Assembly: GCA_002221725.1 (NCBI GenBank)
Contig: NJFT01000158.1
Span: forward strand, 1-64,000
Length of the DNA stretch: 64,000 bases
Reading direction: 5' to 3'
From: Scedosporium boydii
Lineage: Eukaryota; Ascomycota; Sordariomycetes; Microascales; Microascaceae
The translations under genes were made by a program, and so were the position numbers. The notes beneath the pieces were generated by a model. That model was not told where the DNA came from and did not search any database. It saw nothing but the letters and a program-made list of their open reading frames with translations. This document shows, in pieces, positions 49,102 through 61,500 of the stretch. The stretch's first letter is position 1, and every line of letters begins with the position of its first letter.

Positions 49102-50389
49102 ATTTTTTCGTTTGTCACGTTCAAAAGCCTTGAATATTTGGGCTTACATTACGCATGATCTGGATCGAAGAGGCAGGCTGGGCTGCTCGTGAAATCTGCC
49201 AGCTGATATAAGGCTGCCCTGCGGCGGTGTCCGGATCTTGATAGGAACAGTGGAATGATTACAGGGGACAGACAGGCCAGAGGTGAGTGTCCTAGTTTAC
49301 AAGGGAAGCCAATGGAGCCAGCTAATTGTATGATTCACGCCTTGAATTGGCGATTAAGCGTAGCTTGTGATGATTGAATGCCTATATCTCTCAGCCGTAA
49401 ACTCCAGAATGGGAAGTAACTGAGCGCCACACCCCATGCCATTGGGCGCCACTGCAAAAATTCTACCAAGTCGTGTGTGGGAGCTGGCGGGTGCGAGAGG
49501 TCGGGTGGTCATGGTAATGAGGTTTCCCAGCCGCAGATTTCTGATACTTGATTCCCAAGGGACCAAATTTCTGACATGCCCTGTTCTCCCCATCCGTCAC
49601 ATCGCTAGTCCGCAGCTATGTACATGAGCAACGAGCACTAATCAACCTCTGCGGTGGGCTAACATCGAATGTGACACGGAAAGTCTGTAAATGCTCCAAA
49701 TCGCACCCCCGGAGCAGTGTCGGCACCCTCGAATTCGCATGTAGCGTAAGGAAATCCGAACCATGAGACCGATAAAATCGACGAGCATTGACTATTACCT
49801 TGAGAAATTTCAGCATAGACAACATGAGTCTGTGCTAGAAGTATTAGAAGTATGACGAACCACTCTGTGCCGATTGCTATCAAACGGAAACAGAAAGGTA
49901 GCATTAACATCGCTTGCCATGGAAGTGGTGACCTCAACCCCCAACTAAGCCTACACACACTACCCGTTCCCCGCGCCGATCTGCAGCGCGACACGTTGAG
50001 GACACCACAGCTAGCCGATATTGCTTCCGAACTGGACGTCGGCATAGGCAGGAGGTACTAGCTGTCTCTAGCGATTTGGGGTCGTTTTCTATTGACCTTG
50101 ATGTAAGCAATGCGGCTATACGGGCGCAGACTTAGCCCCGGCAGGTGGCCAGTTCCCAAATTCAAAGAAGCTCTGGGTAAATTACTAGGCGACACTCCGC
50201 TTCGAGCCAGGTGTGAATCGCTGGGCTGTCTCTTCGAACGACACGCGGAAGGCTTGGAATACCGTCTTGGCGTTGTATGCCTCCACTTGTTCACGCGCAA
50301 GTCTGTTGGCTGATTGGAGAATAGAGGAGTTCACTATTCGTCCTCAAGTGAACAGAATAACTCTTCTCTTGATATTCAAGAGTAACTAT
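49102..50389. other. Intergenic region
   Basis: This is the promoter side of the Cys-rich protein gene and the 3' flank of the transporter. ORFs here carry no recognisable domain. Confidence 0.45.
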
Positions 50390-52276
50390 TTACGTGCTAA
50401 CCTCTTGATGATCGACATCTTGCTTAGCACCTAGCGTGATAGTCTGGCAGTTTTCCCTTGGAAGCTCCTTTTCTACCTGCTTAATCCGATCGCTAAGATC
50501 CTCCCTGGTAGGCTTAATCTTTCCAAAAGCAAATGTGTTGTTGTCGAAGATGTCGTTCATATCCTCCAACGTCTTACCTCTCGTTTCTTGGAAGAATAGA
50601 AAGACATGGACGAAGGCGGCCACACAGAAGGAACCAAAGATCATGTAGAAGCGCCATTGGATATTCTCGAATGCTGGCGGTGTGAAAAAGGTCAAACTGA
50701 AGTTGCAGGCCCAGTTGAATAGCGTAGCCAGCGAGACAGCCTTGGAACGGATGTACAAAGGAATAATCTCGGATGGGTAGATCCAACCCATCGGACTGCG
50801 CATTTGGCGGTCAGCTTTTGTCTCTCGCTTTCTTCAACATGATGCCGAAACTTACCCCCAAGTGCATGCAAAAGTGGCAATGAAAAGGTAACTGCAAGCA
50901 ATGATTGCTTTGCCTGGCGCACTACCTTCAACTACCCAAGTAATGGTTGGGTTGCCGCTGAGCCCATTGAGCGTCCATACGATCCCATGATTGCGCCGGT
51001 TGCAAACAGCCAAAAAGCCATAATTAGGCTACCACACATCATAACTGTGCGTCGTGGAAGCTTGTCGATAAAGACCAGTGCCGGAACAGTCATTACGACG
51101 GTGATCACGTACTGGATGCTGGCGATGGTAAGGTTTGTAGTACCAGACAGTCCAGCCATTTCAAAAATGTACACAATGTAATACAAGAGAGCGTTGGTAC
51201 CGCTGTATTGAGCCCAAACATGAGCAAAGATGCCGACATGGACTCGTACAATGTTGCGCCGTGAGATCAAGGCGCTCCACGAGGTCGACTTGTAGTGCGT
51301 TTCCAACCTGGCCAAGTCAGCGTCGTCTAGGCATTGGAGCAACTTCAAACCCCAGGGTAACATACTCTACTCTTTCACGAATTTCCTGCATTTCGGCAGT
51401 AACTTCGGCATTCACGCGGGCCTCGTCGCCCCGACGGGCGCGAAGCAATGTCAAGGAGGTTAGGGCTTCTTCCCACCGGTCCTGGCTTGCAAGCCATCGG
51501 GGAGAGCGAGGCATGTGTGGAAGACAGCACAACAGGACAATGGCTGGAATCATTTGCACTCCCCAGGGCAAACGAAACGATGCCGTCGAACCGATGAACG
51601 AGGTACCGTAGGAGATAAAGTACATGATGAGGATCTACGCTCAAGTCAATTTGTGCTAATTCGGCTGTAGGGTCGGGGAAGGGCTTTACTTACACCCCAG
51701 GTGATCATCCACTGCTGTAGAGAGATGAGTCGGCCGCGCTGATGGGCTCGACTAACCTCGGCGATGTAGATTGGACTGTTTGTTGGCTTAGTAAACCTTC
51801 TCAATACAAACGAAGGATTGAACATACCCCTGGCTGGTCAACATGCCCACTGCATAGCCGTTGATGATTCGAGAGACAATCAACATGGCCCTGTTTTGAA
51901 CAGCGCTCATGAGGATGGATCCAACAACAAAGATCACGCAAGCTATAGCCATCGAGTCCCGCCGACCATATCTATCGCCAGTCCATGATGCGAATAGCGA
52001 GCCGAGCAGAGAACCTCCAGCCATAGAGGCAGTGATGCCTCCCTGAGTAATGGAGTCGGGCGACGAAAAGTAGGTTTTGTACTGAGTTACACGGTTGGCA
52101 ACGTAGAACCATAGCATCTGCAAAATTCTTATCACGACTCCTCCAATATAACATACCTGTTTGGTTCCTATAATGGCAGATAGAGACGAAACATCAAAGC
52201 CTTGCAGCATACCGCCCAAAGTAGCCAGCGAGCAGACAACGTACAAGTTCGTGATTCGGGGGGTAGAGGGTCCCAT
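50390..52276 (-). pseudogene. MFS sugar porter with a one-base frameshift
   Basis: This would be a plasma-membrane sugar:proton symporter. Six exons are visible (52157-52276, 51828-52081, 51694-51775, 51366-51634, 50856-51307, 50390-50795). All family signatures are present: DRYGRR, RAHQRGRLISLQQW, PRSPRWL, GPMGWIYPSEI and ETRGKTLEDM. About 12 membrane segments and roughly 527 codons are expected. In the fifth exon, however, the frame ending GAIMGSYG and the frame starting LNGLSGNPTITW differ by one base at about 50974-50980. No intron of workable length can bridge it, since the only GT...AG pair spans 23 bases. Either the gene is a recent pseudogene or the assembly has a one-base deletion error. 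No other damage is seen. Confidence 0.85.
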
Positions 52277-53683
52277 TGCGAAAACGTAGGACTCGAGGAA
52301 GTTCCGCGGGCGTTTGTTAGGCGGTCAGAGAGTATGGAGGCTCTTAGAAGACGGAATAAAGGAAGAAGCCTGCCTTGATGCATCCATCGTGTAAAGGCAA
52401 TGCAGCAAGCTTCAGCGTTTATGTATCTTTGCCTTCGTATAGATATGACATGACTGATCCCTATGCTACTACCCTAGCCTCTACCCTAGATTCTACCCCA
52501 GCCGCTACCCCGGCATCTACCCTAGCCTCTACCCCAGCCGCTACCCCAGCATCTACCCCAACCTGCTGTACCTTAGCCTCTCCCCCGGATTTTCCCCTCC
52601 TTGCTGTGGGTCGAGAGAAGTGTTCGTGCTACATCGGTCGGTTCGGTCGGCTTGTAGCCGAGAAAAGGGTTTGGCGTTGGGGGGGGAAGATTCGGCTTGT
52701 CGGCTAATACTCCGTATACTTGTGTATTCTCATTTCATTGATCATCCAAGTATCGCGGGCATCTCGGCTGCGAATTATAAACGTGCCATTCAGCTTTTCA
52801 GCACGCACCTCGGCTAATGGACGCATACCACGCTACAAAGTGCCAAGCAAGCACTATATCCCTACCAATCGCCATCGAACCCGCTAAGCCGGGGACAAAA
52901 ATACAGGGACCGCAAAATACACGCCATACCATTCACGACACCCATAACTCTCCTCCTACCCTCCATCTATCCTTCAGCATCTCTTCCAGTATACATCATA
53001 TCTGACATCATATTGGTCTAGGAATCACTAGGCTGCATCTACAGGCCCTACTGGCATTTCTACATTTCTACAAAGAATTTGCATAGAGAATCGTACACGA
53101 AAGCGTCCTGTTATAGATGTATTTGCAGTTCCGTAATCTTGTCCCCGACTTGCCAGCTCTATTTGCGAGTCTGGGTGCAATTATACAACGATCTCTAAAA
53201 AGTAGTTAAGATATCGCACTAGGTCACTTAGCTCGAGACAGTGGCTCACGCTTCACTCTGTCGGAGAATATAGGAGCTAAACTACTACTTATAACCAGTG
53301 CTGCTGTGTCGACAATCCAGTTATCACAGCGCTCACCGCCAGTGTATGTTAACGATTTATTAACTGTCAGAATACTGGCTCGGATATGGTTCGACATACA
53401 AGTAATCACTGAAATGAAAGAATCACGGAGACGGATGAACATTAGTCCGACCCCTATTCCCATACATCACAAGGACCCTATTTTCCCACATTACAGAACA
53501 CACACACACACACATATAACACACAAGACTGCAGAATACGACTGATCACTACAATACAAGAACGACATTATAGCAATAGGTTGGATACACGTGCAATCTG
53601 ACACTAACTTCTATTGTAAATTGAGTACACTAGGCTAACTCCTTACTTTTCAAAGTAAGCTTCTTTCCAGGCAAGTGAAGTGA
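52277..53683. other. Intergenic region with minisatellite
   Basis: This is the promoter region of the transporter (-) and the 3' flank of the arabinofuranosidase (-). It contains the minisatellite at 52467-52562 and a short CA run at about 53500-53512. No gene recognised. Confidence 0.5.
52467..52562. repeat. 12-bp minisatellite
   Basis: About eight imperfect tandem copies of a CTACCCYAGCCT-like 12-mer lie some 190 bp upstream of the transporter start. They have no recognised coding role. Confidence 0.8.
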
Positions 53684-55853
53684 CTATTTGCAGGATTTCT
53701 TAGAACAAGTGTTTAAGACAGCAACACTAAGATTCGGGAGAGAGAAGTGAAACACGCCACCACGTCCCGCAGTCAAGCTTTTTTCCGTCATCTTCACAGC
53801 ATTTGAACCACCTATCTTGTTGCTCGCAAGCGGATCTTCAGAGGTGAGGACTGTGAGTTGCGCCTTGGTCCCCTTCTTAACATTTTCGAAAGACAGAGTC
53901 ACAGGGACATCAGAAGTGCTATTATAGACTGCCGCCTTGAAGATATGAGAACCTGTGGTATTGTCGCGGCCCGTAACGTAGTAAAGTGGGTGGATGTCCG
54001 CATTAGATTCAGATGGCAAGGTCTCCGTTGCGGTATGCGAAGCCAGGAGCTTCCAGACATGGTAACTTGTGGAGAGGGTTGTCCTTGCTGGGTCTGCATC
54101 GAAAGCAATCATGGTAGGAGTCCACTGTTTGGCGTCAAAGTTGGCCATCAAAGGGGCATAAGCAGCTCCAATAACCCGATCCGAGTTACGCTCTGCGCCA
54201 ATCAGGAAAACAGCCTCGGCGACTGAGCCAATCCAGAAAGGATACTCCACGTTCTGCTCGTATGAGGGAGAGGTAGTCACATTGGGGCTGTTTGGATAAG
54301 TGCATGCAATTTCGCCGATCAATGTTTGGTGCTTAGCGTGGTCGAACCAGCCAAACTTCTCACCAAGGAACCCATCCGGAGTTTTGTAGATGTGATAGTC
54401 TCCACCCACCTCTGGAGGAGACAAGTTCGCCCGAAACTCAGAGGAGGAGGCAATCACCTTCATCTCCGGATATTCGGCTGTAATTGCGTCGTAGAACATT
54501 GGCAAACGATATGCCTCATATGTCTCTAGACCATCCATGAGGTCGTCTTCATTGCCAATTTCGACATACTTGATAGTCCACGGCTCTGGATAACCAAGAG
54601 AAGCACGAAGCGCCCCGTATGACGTGTCAACTGACCCCGTCAAGAACTCGAGTTGATTCAGGGCATCTTGAACAATAGGCTCTAACTCTTGGGGCGTGAG
54701 TGAACCGTTGGCAAAATCGTATCCAGCATATACACCAAGGACTAGGAGCGTTAGCGGATTCACGCGACTTCATGGCGCTGCTTTGATGCTTACTTGGCTC
54801 TAGTTCGAGATCCTCACACAAGAGCATGTATTCGATCAGACCTATACCGTCAGTCTCCCAATACCCCCAGATTGTCGTTTTCCCAGCTCGCTCTTTGAGA
54901 GGACCGATGGTTTGATTCCATTTATAGTGGGTACCTCTCTGGATACCGTTTAGATTTGCGCCACCAGGGAAACGCAAGAATTTCTTGGGATACGTCAGTG
55001 CACGATTTCCAATGCTTACGAGGCACGTACCGGATGGAGTCCCGCCAGGGCTTCCACGAGATCCTTTCGTAACCCATTCGGACGGTCGTTCCATGTGGGT
55101 GGGAAAAGACTGATCAAAGTAAAGTTGAGAGGGCCACCAGCCGCTTCCTATATTTGGTTAGTAAAAGCTATAGTTTCCCTCATGTAAGAATTCCGTACTG
55201 AATCGAAAGTCAACGAGAACGTATTATTCACGTTTGGTGCCGCCTCTGTTGGGACGAGCGTGAATTCGTGCAAAGTCCACTCGTCTGAGACACTCTTTGA
55301 CTGGACATCAACGGTACCGAATGTCTCATTCGTGACTGTTGATTGCAGAGACGCCTTAAAAGTCCCATCATAGCGTCCCTTGACATAGAATAATCCGTGG
55401 TAAGGTTGGGGTTCGACTCGGATTCCCCACCAGCCCCAATTCGCGAAGCCAATTTGTCCAGCTGAGTCCTTGGGCGAGGCAACGGTCAAGTAGTTTGGGA
55501 TCGCCTCTGACAATGGCGCGGTATCGCTTTGTATGGAGAGCTCAGCTCCATTAACGGAACTATAGGCGATGAGAGTTGGGGGATAGTTTGAATTGCCTTG
55601 AAAGGCCCTATCGCGAATCAACTCGGCATAGAGTCCGCCATCACCAGCATGGTTGATTTCCTGTAGACACGGGCCATTAACATTGCTCTCCGACAGCAAC
55701 ACATGCGGCATTTGTAGATTCACTCAGCCGTACCACGTGAAACAGTCCATATTGAGTAGGGCTAGTAGCGTTGCCACCGGAAGATGCAACTTTGATATCG
55801 ACAGCTAAGGCAGCCCCAAGCAACAACGACTGGATGGCGACGGCGAGCAACAT
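53684..55853 (-). CDS. Secreted GH51 alpha-L-arabinofuranosidase
   Basis: This enzyme releases terminal alpha-L-arabinofuranosyl groups from arabinan and arabinoxylan in plant cell walls. Five exons (55734-55853, 55199-55660, 55031-55147, 54794-54983, 53684-54741) join in frame to 648 aa, normal for fungal GH51. A signal peptide (about residues 1-17, ending GAALA) indicates secretion. The N-terminal part has [20 protein letters not shown], followed by [10 protein letters not shown] and [11 protein letters not shown]. The acid/base is the Glu in EIGNED (about residue 361) and the likely nucleophile is the Glu in LIGEIAC (about residue 440). A C-terminal beta-sandwich follows. The exon 1 donor was chosen to preserve the usual length of the YGL...INHAGDGG motif. 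The 5' leader holds two tandem GAGTTCTACGAGTTG copies (about 55885-55915). Divergent from the sulfatase gene. Confidence 0.92.
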
Positions 55854-56635
55854 CGTGAGAAAGACAGCTGATTGGATTTTACATAGGAGTTCTACGAGTT
55901 GGAGTTCTACGAGTTGATGTTATTCGTCGGTGAAGAACTCCGCTTCTTATAGTTCTTTGCTCACTTCATCCATGGCGATGTAGCGGCGATATACGCGGAT
56001 CTCACACGCGCAAAAAGATTTAGGGTCAACCAAGACTTTGCCGCATTCGGATAGACACGAGGGGACCCCGCATTCTCCAGGATCGATAAGATCGATAATT
56101 TGGCCGCGTATTCACAAACCTTATTTACATGGCCTCTCGTGTCTCTAGCCAAGCCCTCGGTAATTGTGACCGAGTGTTTGCCGCGTATAGGCCCATGCCG
56201 GGTTAGTCTGGCAATTCGCCATTGTAAACGAATGCTACGACCACCAGTTGACGTCAATGGTGCTCAGCGTTGCCACTAACCCCTTCGATCAGAGAATGTA
56301 GAGATACGCAATGATTGGAGCGCCTCCCAACAGGGTAGAGAACAAAATTAGCACCGAATCCTCCCATGCTAAGGTCGTTAGCCGAGGACGCCGACAGTAT
56401 TCTAGCCGAGATTTCCGTCAACTGAGCAATCCTAACGCCAAGCAACAACAACAGAATCGGCCGCATCGGGAGCCCGACAGCAGGCTCATGCTCCAGACTA
56501 AATGGGACTTCTCGCTGCAAGTTCGGAATGTTTGGCTGAAAAGTTGCCGGGACACAAGATATATCAAATCGCTACGTTCCACCTGCCATCATCTACCACC
56601 GAAGACAACAGTCCCTGCACAACATCACAGAAGCA
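55854..56635. promoter_or_regulatory. Divergent promoter of GH51 (-) and sulfatase (+)
   Basis: The 780-bp region between the two divergent genes could co-regulate them. It includes a tandem 15-bp repeat near 55885-55915 in the arabinofuranosidase leader. No specific binding site can be claimed. Confidence 0.45.
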
Positions 56636-58120
56636 ATGGCGTCGAAGAATGTACTGCTTATGGTCGCCGATGACCTGGGTCGGCAACTTGGTTGCTACGG
56701 CGACCCTAACATTAAGTCGCCTAATCTTGACCAGCTAGCTGCTGAAGGTGTCAGGTTTACCAAGGCGTTTGCTAGCACAGCCTCGTGCAGTGCTTCACGT
56801 TCGACGCTCTACACAGGACAACATACCCACCAAAACGGGCAATATGGACTTCACTGTGGCCGCAACCATTTTGTTACGTACGACCATATTGAGACAGCAC
56901 CGGCGCTCATGAATTCCCATGGGTATATGACTGGAATCATTGGCAAGGTCCATGTCGGCCCATCGGGCGCTTACCCGTGGCATGTACGCGAGGAGAGCGG
57001 AACGCGGGATGTGGCGTACACTTCCGATCGCTGCGGCGCATTCTTCGACAAAGCCAAAGATGCTGCCCAGCCCTTCTTCTTGACCGTTGCTTTCATTGAC
57101 CCGCATCGCGATCTTACGCGAGGGGGTTTTGGCAACGATGACAAGTTTGATGATCGGGTCAAGACAACGAAGTACGATCCCGCCGACATGATTATCCCTT
57201 CCTTCTTGAACGACACGCCCGGAACTCGACAAGAGCTCTCCCGTTATTATGAGAGCATTAGCCGCATGGATCAGGGCGTTGGAATGATCCTGGATGAGCT
57301 CCAGAAGCGGGGTTTAAAGGACGATACGCTTGTGGTGTTCCTGAGCGACAACGGGCCGCCGTTCATTAATTCGAAAACTACTCTCTATGATGCTGGCGTC
57401 AACTTGCCTTGCCTCGTACGCTGTCCTGGGGCTCGGTCCGCCATCACAAACCCAAACCTGGTCTCCTACGTCGATATCTTGCCTACGATTCTCGACTGGG
57501 CCAGTCACCCGACATCACTGCATCCTGACCCCAAATCTCCGCGTCTTGGCCGCTCCATCCTGCCCATACTTTCTAGCACCGAAGAGAAGCCAGAGTGGGA
57601 CAGAGTATATGGTTCGCACACTTTCCACGAAGTGACCAATTACTGGCCAACGCGCTTTATCCGCACCCGCCGGTACAAGTACCACCGAAACCTCGCGTGG
57701 CGGCTCGACTTTCCCTTTGCAGCCGACATCTACGGCAGCTTGTCATGGGAGGATGTTCGCAATAGTGAGCAGCACGTCATCGGTGGTCGAAAGCTGCGAG
57801 ACTACTTTTTCAGACCACCGGAGGAGCTGTACGACCTGGAGGAAGATCCCTCCGAGGTCCGGAACCTGGCAGGCTTGCCTGGCTATAGCGCCACATTGGA
57901 GGAACTCCGCGGTCGACTCGAGGCCTGGCAGCGGCGTAGCGAGGACGCATGGCTGTATCGCGATGGAGTCTCGGTTTTGTTTGTGAAGCACCATCTCAAC
58001 GCGGGACTGAAAATGCCGGATCGCATGGATTTTGACCCTGAGCGACCTGAAAGCAAGGGTCCAAATGTGAAAGTCTTGGAAAACGTCGGGTTTGGCCCAG
58101 AAGCAAAGTGGCAGGACTAA
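56636..58120 (+). CDS. Sulfatase, N-sulfoglucosamine sulfohydrolase-like
   Basis: A single exon of 494 aa. It hydrolyses sulfate esters or sulfamates through a formylglycine made from the active-site Cys. The motif is SCSASR with Cys at about residue 51, i.e. C-x-A-S-R in place of the classic C-x-P-S-R. Metal-binding residues start in VADDLG (Asp 12 and 13) and recur in FLSDNGPP. The segment QHTHQNGQYGLHCGRNHF, followed by GIIGKVHVGP and AFIDPHRD, closely resembles the animal heparan N-sulfatase type, more so than arylsulfatase A or choline sulfatase. No signal peptide is evident, so the enzyme would be cytosolic. The substrate is unknown. It is probably activated by a formylglycine-generating or equivalent enzyme encoded elsewhere. 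Confidence 0.9.
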   Translation: MASKNVLLMVADDLGRQLGCYGDPNIKSPNLDQLAAEGVRFTKAFASTASCSASRSTLYTGQHTHQNGQYGLHCGRNHFVTYDHIETAPALMNSHGYMTGIIGKVHVGPSGAYPWHVREESGTRDVAYTSDRCGAFFDKAKDAAQPFFLTVAFIDPHRDLTRGGFGNDDKFDDRVKTTKYDPADMIIPSFLNDTPGTRQELSRYYESISRMDQGVGMILDELQKRGLKDDTLVVFLSDNGPPFINSKTTLYDAGVNLPCLVRCPGARSAITNPNLVSYVDILPTILDWASHPTSLHPDPKSPRLGRSILPILSSTEEKPEWDRVYGSHTFHEVTNYWPTRFIRTRRYKYHRNLAWRLDFPFAADIYGSLSWEDVRNSEQHVIGGRKLRDYFFRPPEELYDLEEDPSEVRNLAGLPGYSATLEELRGRLEAWQRRSEDAWLYRDGVSVLFVKHHLNAGLKMPDRMDFDPERPESKGPNVKVLENVGFGPEAKWQD

Positions 58121-58510
58121 CGAGGCTTTTGTATTAAGTTACGTTAAATTTCAACATGTCTGGAGCCCGGCAGGCCCTGACGCTTGAGTACGGGTACTGG
58201 TACTATGTTCATTTTTGAGCTACAACATGTTTATGGAGGCCTTAATAGCATGCCCACTGCACGTATCTAGCCCTCCCTTATTGTCAATACGGCAACATGT
58301 GCGCGTCATTTTGACAAACGGTGACATGATGAGAAACGTCCATACAGCTTTGCTATCGCGATGTACTTTGTATAAAGTATGCTCAGGCATAAGCACCCCT
58401 GAATTTGTACACACCCGATCCGTGGGTAAACGCTATAGCTGACCCGGCTGATTATGACGATTGATGGTGCGCGGCAGCTGATGGAAGCAAAAGGAAACCC
58501 CGCGAAGATT
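58121..58510. other. Intergenic region
   Basis: This is the 3' flank shared by the convergent sulfatase (+) and regulator (-) genes. Nothing recognised. Confidence 0.5.
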
Positions 58511-61500
58511 TTACCATGATCCGTTCTGCCAGTGACTCGAAGATCCCTCAGCTGGAAAGTCCCGCCACGCACTCACCACTCCCTTTCGTGATTCCCTTGG
58601 CAAAAGATTACCGTGTCCTGTATATAAGTTGTACGTAGTAGAGTCCCGTCCATCCTCTACGACAGTGGACGAAGGCTGAGCATAACCAAGTCCAACGTTG
58701 CTAAAATCTAGATGCTCGCCAGGTGTCGTCATTTCATACGGCGTTCCTGTCCAACTAAAGTTATCAAATGCGGGAGGAAGCTGCATGTAGCTTTGAAGAT
58801 CATCGAAGCTCGTCGGCAGGTGGACAGACTCCGAGAGTGGCGCAGGCATGAGATGTGTGCTAGATAAGGCGCCAGCTTGCGGCGCGACATGAATACCCAA
58901 CAAACCTGTCGTGGTCATGGTTGAGGCCGCATCATCGTCTTCTAGATACGGGCTATTAGCGGGAACTTGGGTCATACCCGAATTGGGTGCCTGCTTCTCT
59001 CCCTGTCCAATATCTTTTCGCGCCATACGATATATGGCGAGGGGATTAAGCACAGCTTCTGGCGAGACCTGCGATGGAGAGGAAGGTCTTGACACGCTTT
59101 AGATGAGACATTAGCAACGAGTCGGGGATGCAGAGGATACAAGGCTGACTCACCCAGTGTCGCCAACAGCTATAGGAGGGCATCCGGATGACGCTCTGCT
59201 GGCAATTGACGGCACTGGAAAGTTTGCTTTATGGAGCATTGCTATCACGGCAAAATACTAGGGGCACGTCTACATCAGTAATGGGTCGAGAGGAAGCAAG
59301 CCTCAATGCTACTCACCAGAGGTTTTGCCAAAGCAAGTATGGGAATCATCCTTTGTAAAGCTTGAATGATAACTCCAGAAGCTGATGTAACCCTAGGAAT
59401 CAGGTCATTGTCGCTACGTCGGTCAGCAGACCCCAACGAGTTAGTTACATAGTGGATGAATACTCGGACAGCATCGTGAGCCACGACGCACGGCCAAGTG
59501 TCAGCTAGGGACTCTGTCCCATGCTTCAAAGCTTCCTGGAAAACGGAAGATACGGCCAAGTAGCTGTCAAAGCAGGTGTCTTGTACTGTTTGCAGAAACT
59601 CCTCCTGTTCAGCCGGGAACGACAAGGGTTGCCGTAATTTGAACAGTCTCTGCATGCCTATCCGGTTCAAGTCACATATTGTTTGGTGATATGTGATATG
59701 TAGCAGTAGCAAAGCTCCATGTTGATTAATCGCTTTGCGTCGTTGGACAGCAGATCTCGTCAGTCTAAGATTGTCATGCAGAGAACCGTACCATTGGCTC
59801 AGCTCAGCTTGCAGTACGCTGAACTCAGAGTTGACGAGCCAGGGAGGCTGGGACTCATGTAGGTGCTTTACATATCTAATCAGCAGATTTAGCTTCCGTG
59901 AATCGCGCCGATTGAGGGTCTTCAGCGGGCCAGTGTACCTTAACACTTTTCTTCGGACGCTGACCAAGCGCACAAACTGTGCCCTTAGGTCATGACTGTT
60001 CCCATGTATAGTAATGTTCGTGCCAAGATCAAGGCGGGGGGGGACTGCGCGTCCTGATGTTCCCAACACAAAATCTTGCTCGTTAGATGGAAGCCTGACC
60101 TGAATATTTGCTTCGTTAAGCATTGTCAGCTCATCCACGCCAGTACCGACCCACGAGTCCATGATATATACACCCCACATCAAGCGGCGACGCGACTCCA
60201 ACAGAGAATCCGAAAGTGGCTGTTCGGGGGCGTCTACATCATCATTCAGAGGCTCAAGATTCAACTGCAAGCCCTGACACAGACGGACAGCCAAGCCTGT
60301 AATCATGAAAGCAGAAGCGTAATTGCCAATCCTCAGCTCATGTTCGTGGAGAAGAACAGCCGCCTGCGCATCCTCGAGTCAGTGCCCTTCTATGAGCTGC
60401 TATGAGGAGATAGTACCATGGCCGTTTCTAGGCAAGGATTGTTCAGACTCAGAAAGAGTAGACATTGTGCTTTGTTGGTCCATTGGACACCTGCACGCAA
60501 GATAGACTTGTCATTTCTCCAGGTCCTCTCTATTGTTAAAGCGAAGAATCTAAGCTAAGTTAGTAGTGCTATATTATAATATAAATCAATAGATGTAAAG
60601 GACTTACTTAGCACCTAGGGCACAAACTACAAGCAGGAGAAGATTGTTATTTCGTTCAGCATCGGTCTGGTCCTCAATGCTTTGTATGAAAGAAGGTTCA
60701 TGAATAAAGCCAAAGCACCGTAAAGGATGTATGTTCTTGAAGTACTCCTTTACTAGAGATAGGGTTACCGGCAAACTGGGTAGCAAGGAGGAGAATAACC
60801 TTGGTAAAATGCTTAGCACGGGAAGTTGGCAGGTACGCAGACACTCACACACTCCCACCTACTTACCAATCTAGGTCTGTTCTCCCATCATGTTTTTTGC
60901 CTGTTTCTCCAGTCGCTCTCGGAAAGTTTGTTGGTCTGTTATTGTGCTCAATGCTTGACGTACTGATTTCCTCGATGATACTTGAGTCCCTATGTGAGTG
61001 TTCTTCCTGTTCTTGTCTGTCGTTTTCGCAGCTCTGGTCAAGTCTCCCATTACCAGTAGCCGAAGCTGTCGGTTCGCGTAGATCATCCGCCCCATCCGGT
61101 GACTGGTAGGTTTTCTTCATCCACAACGGCACCTCCCTATCATTGTATGAGCAGTCGAGACGACGCCGGCGACAGCGCTCACATTTGGGGTGTTCCTTTG
61201 AACAGCGAACCTTGAGTGTCCGGCATGATCCGCAGGAAGTAAATTTCCGACCGCGAGCCAGGTCAGGGCGTGGCACAGCGGCACTCCCTAGATGCGAGTC
61301 GGATTGGGCAGTGGACGGTTGGGCAGAGAGAGAACAAGGGGTATTCAGTCGTTCGCAGTTAACGCAGCCATTGGAACGCTCGTCGCATTTTACCTGTTGT
61401 TGAGCAAGTTAGGTGCGTCATTCAAGCATATGAGATCGATATTGTCGTGATCAAGGGAAGAGGGTTGAGCTCGCCGCTGAGGATCGCCCAACTACCCACG

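Noticed and set aside
50957..50979. Tiny intron that could explain the transporter frameshift
   Set aside because: The only GT...AG pair gives 23 bases, below any plausible fungal intron length, and would remove conserved residues.
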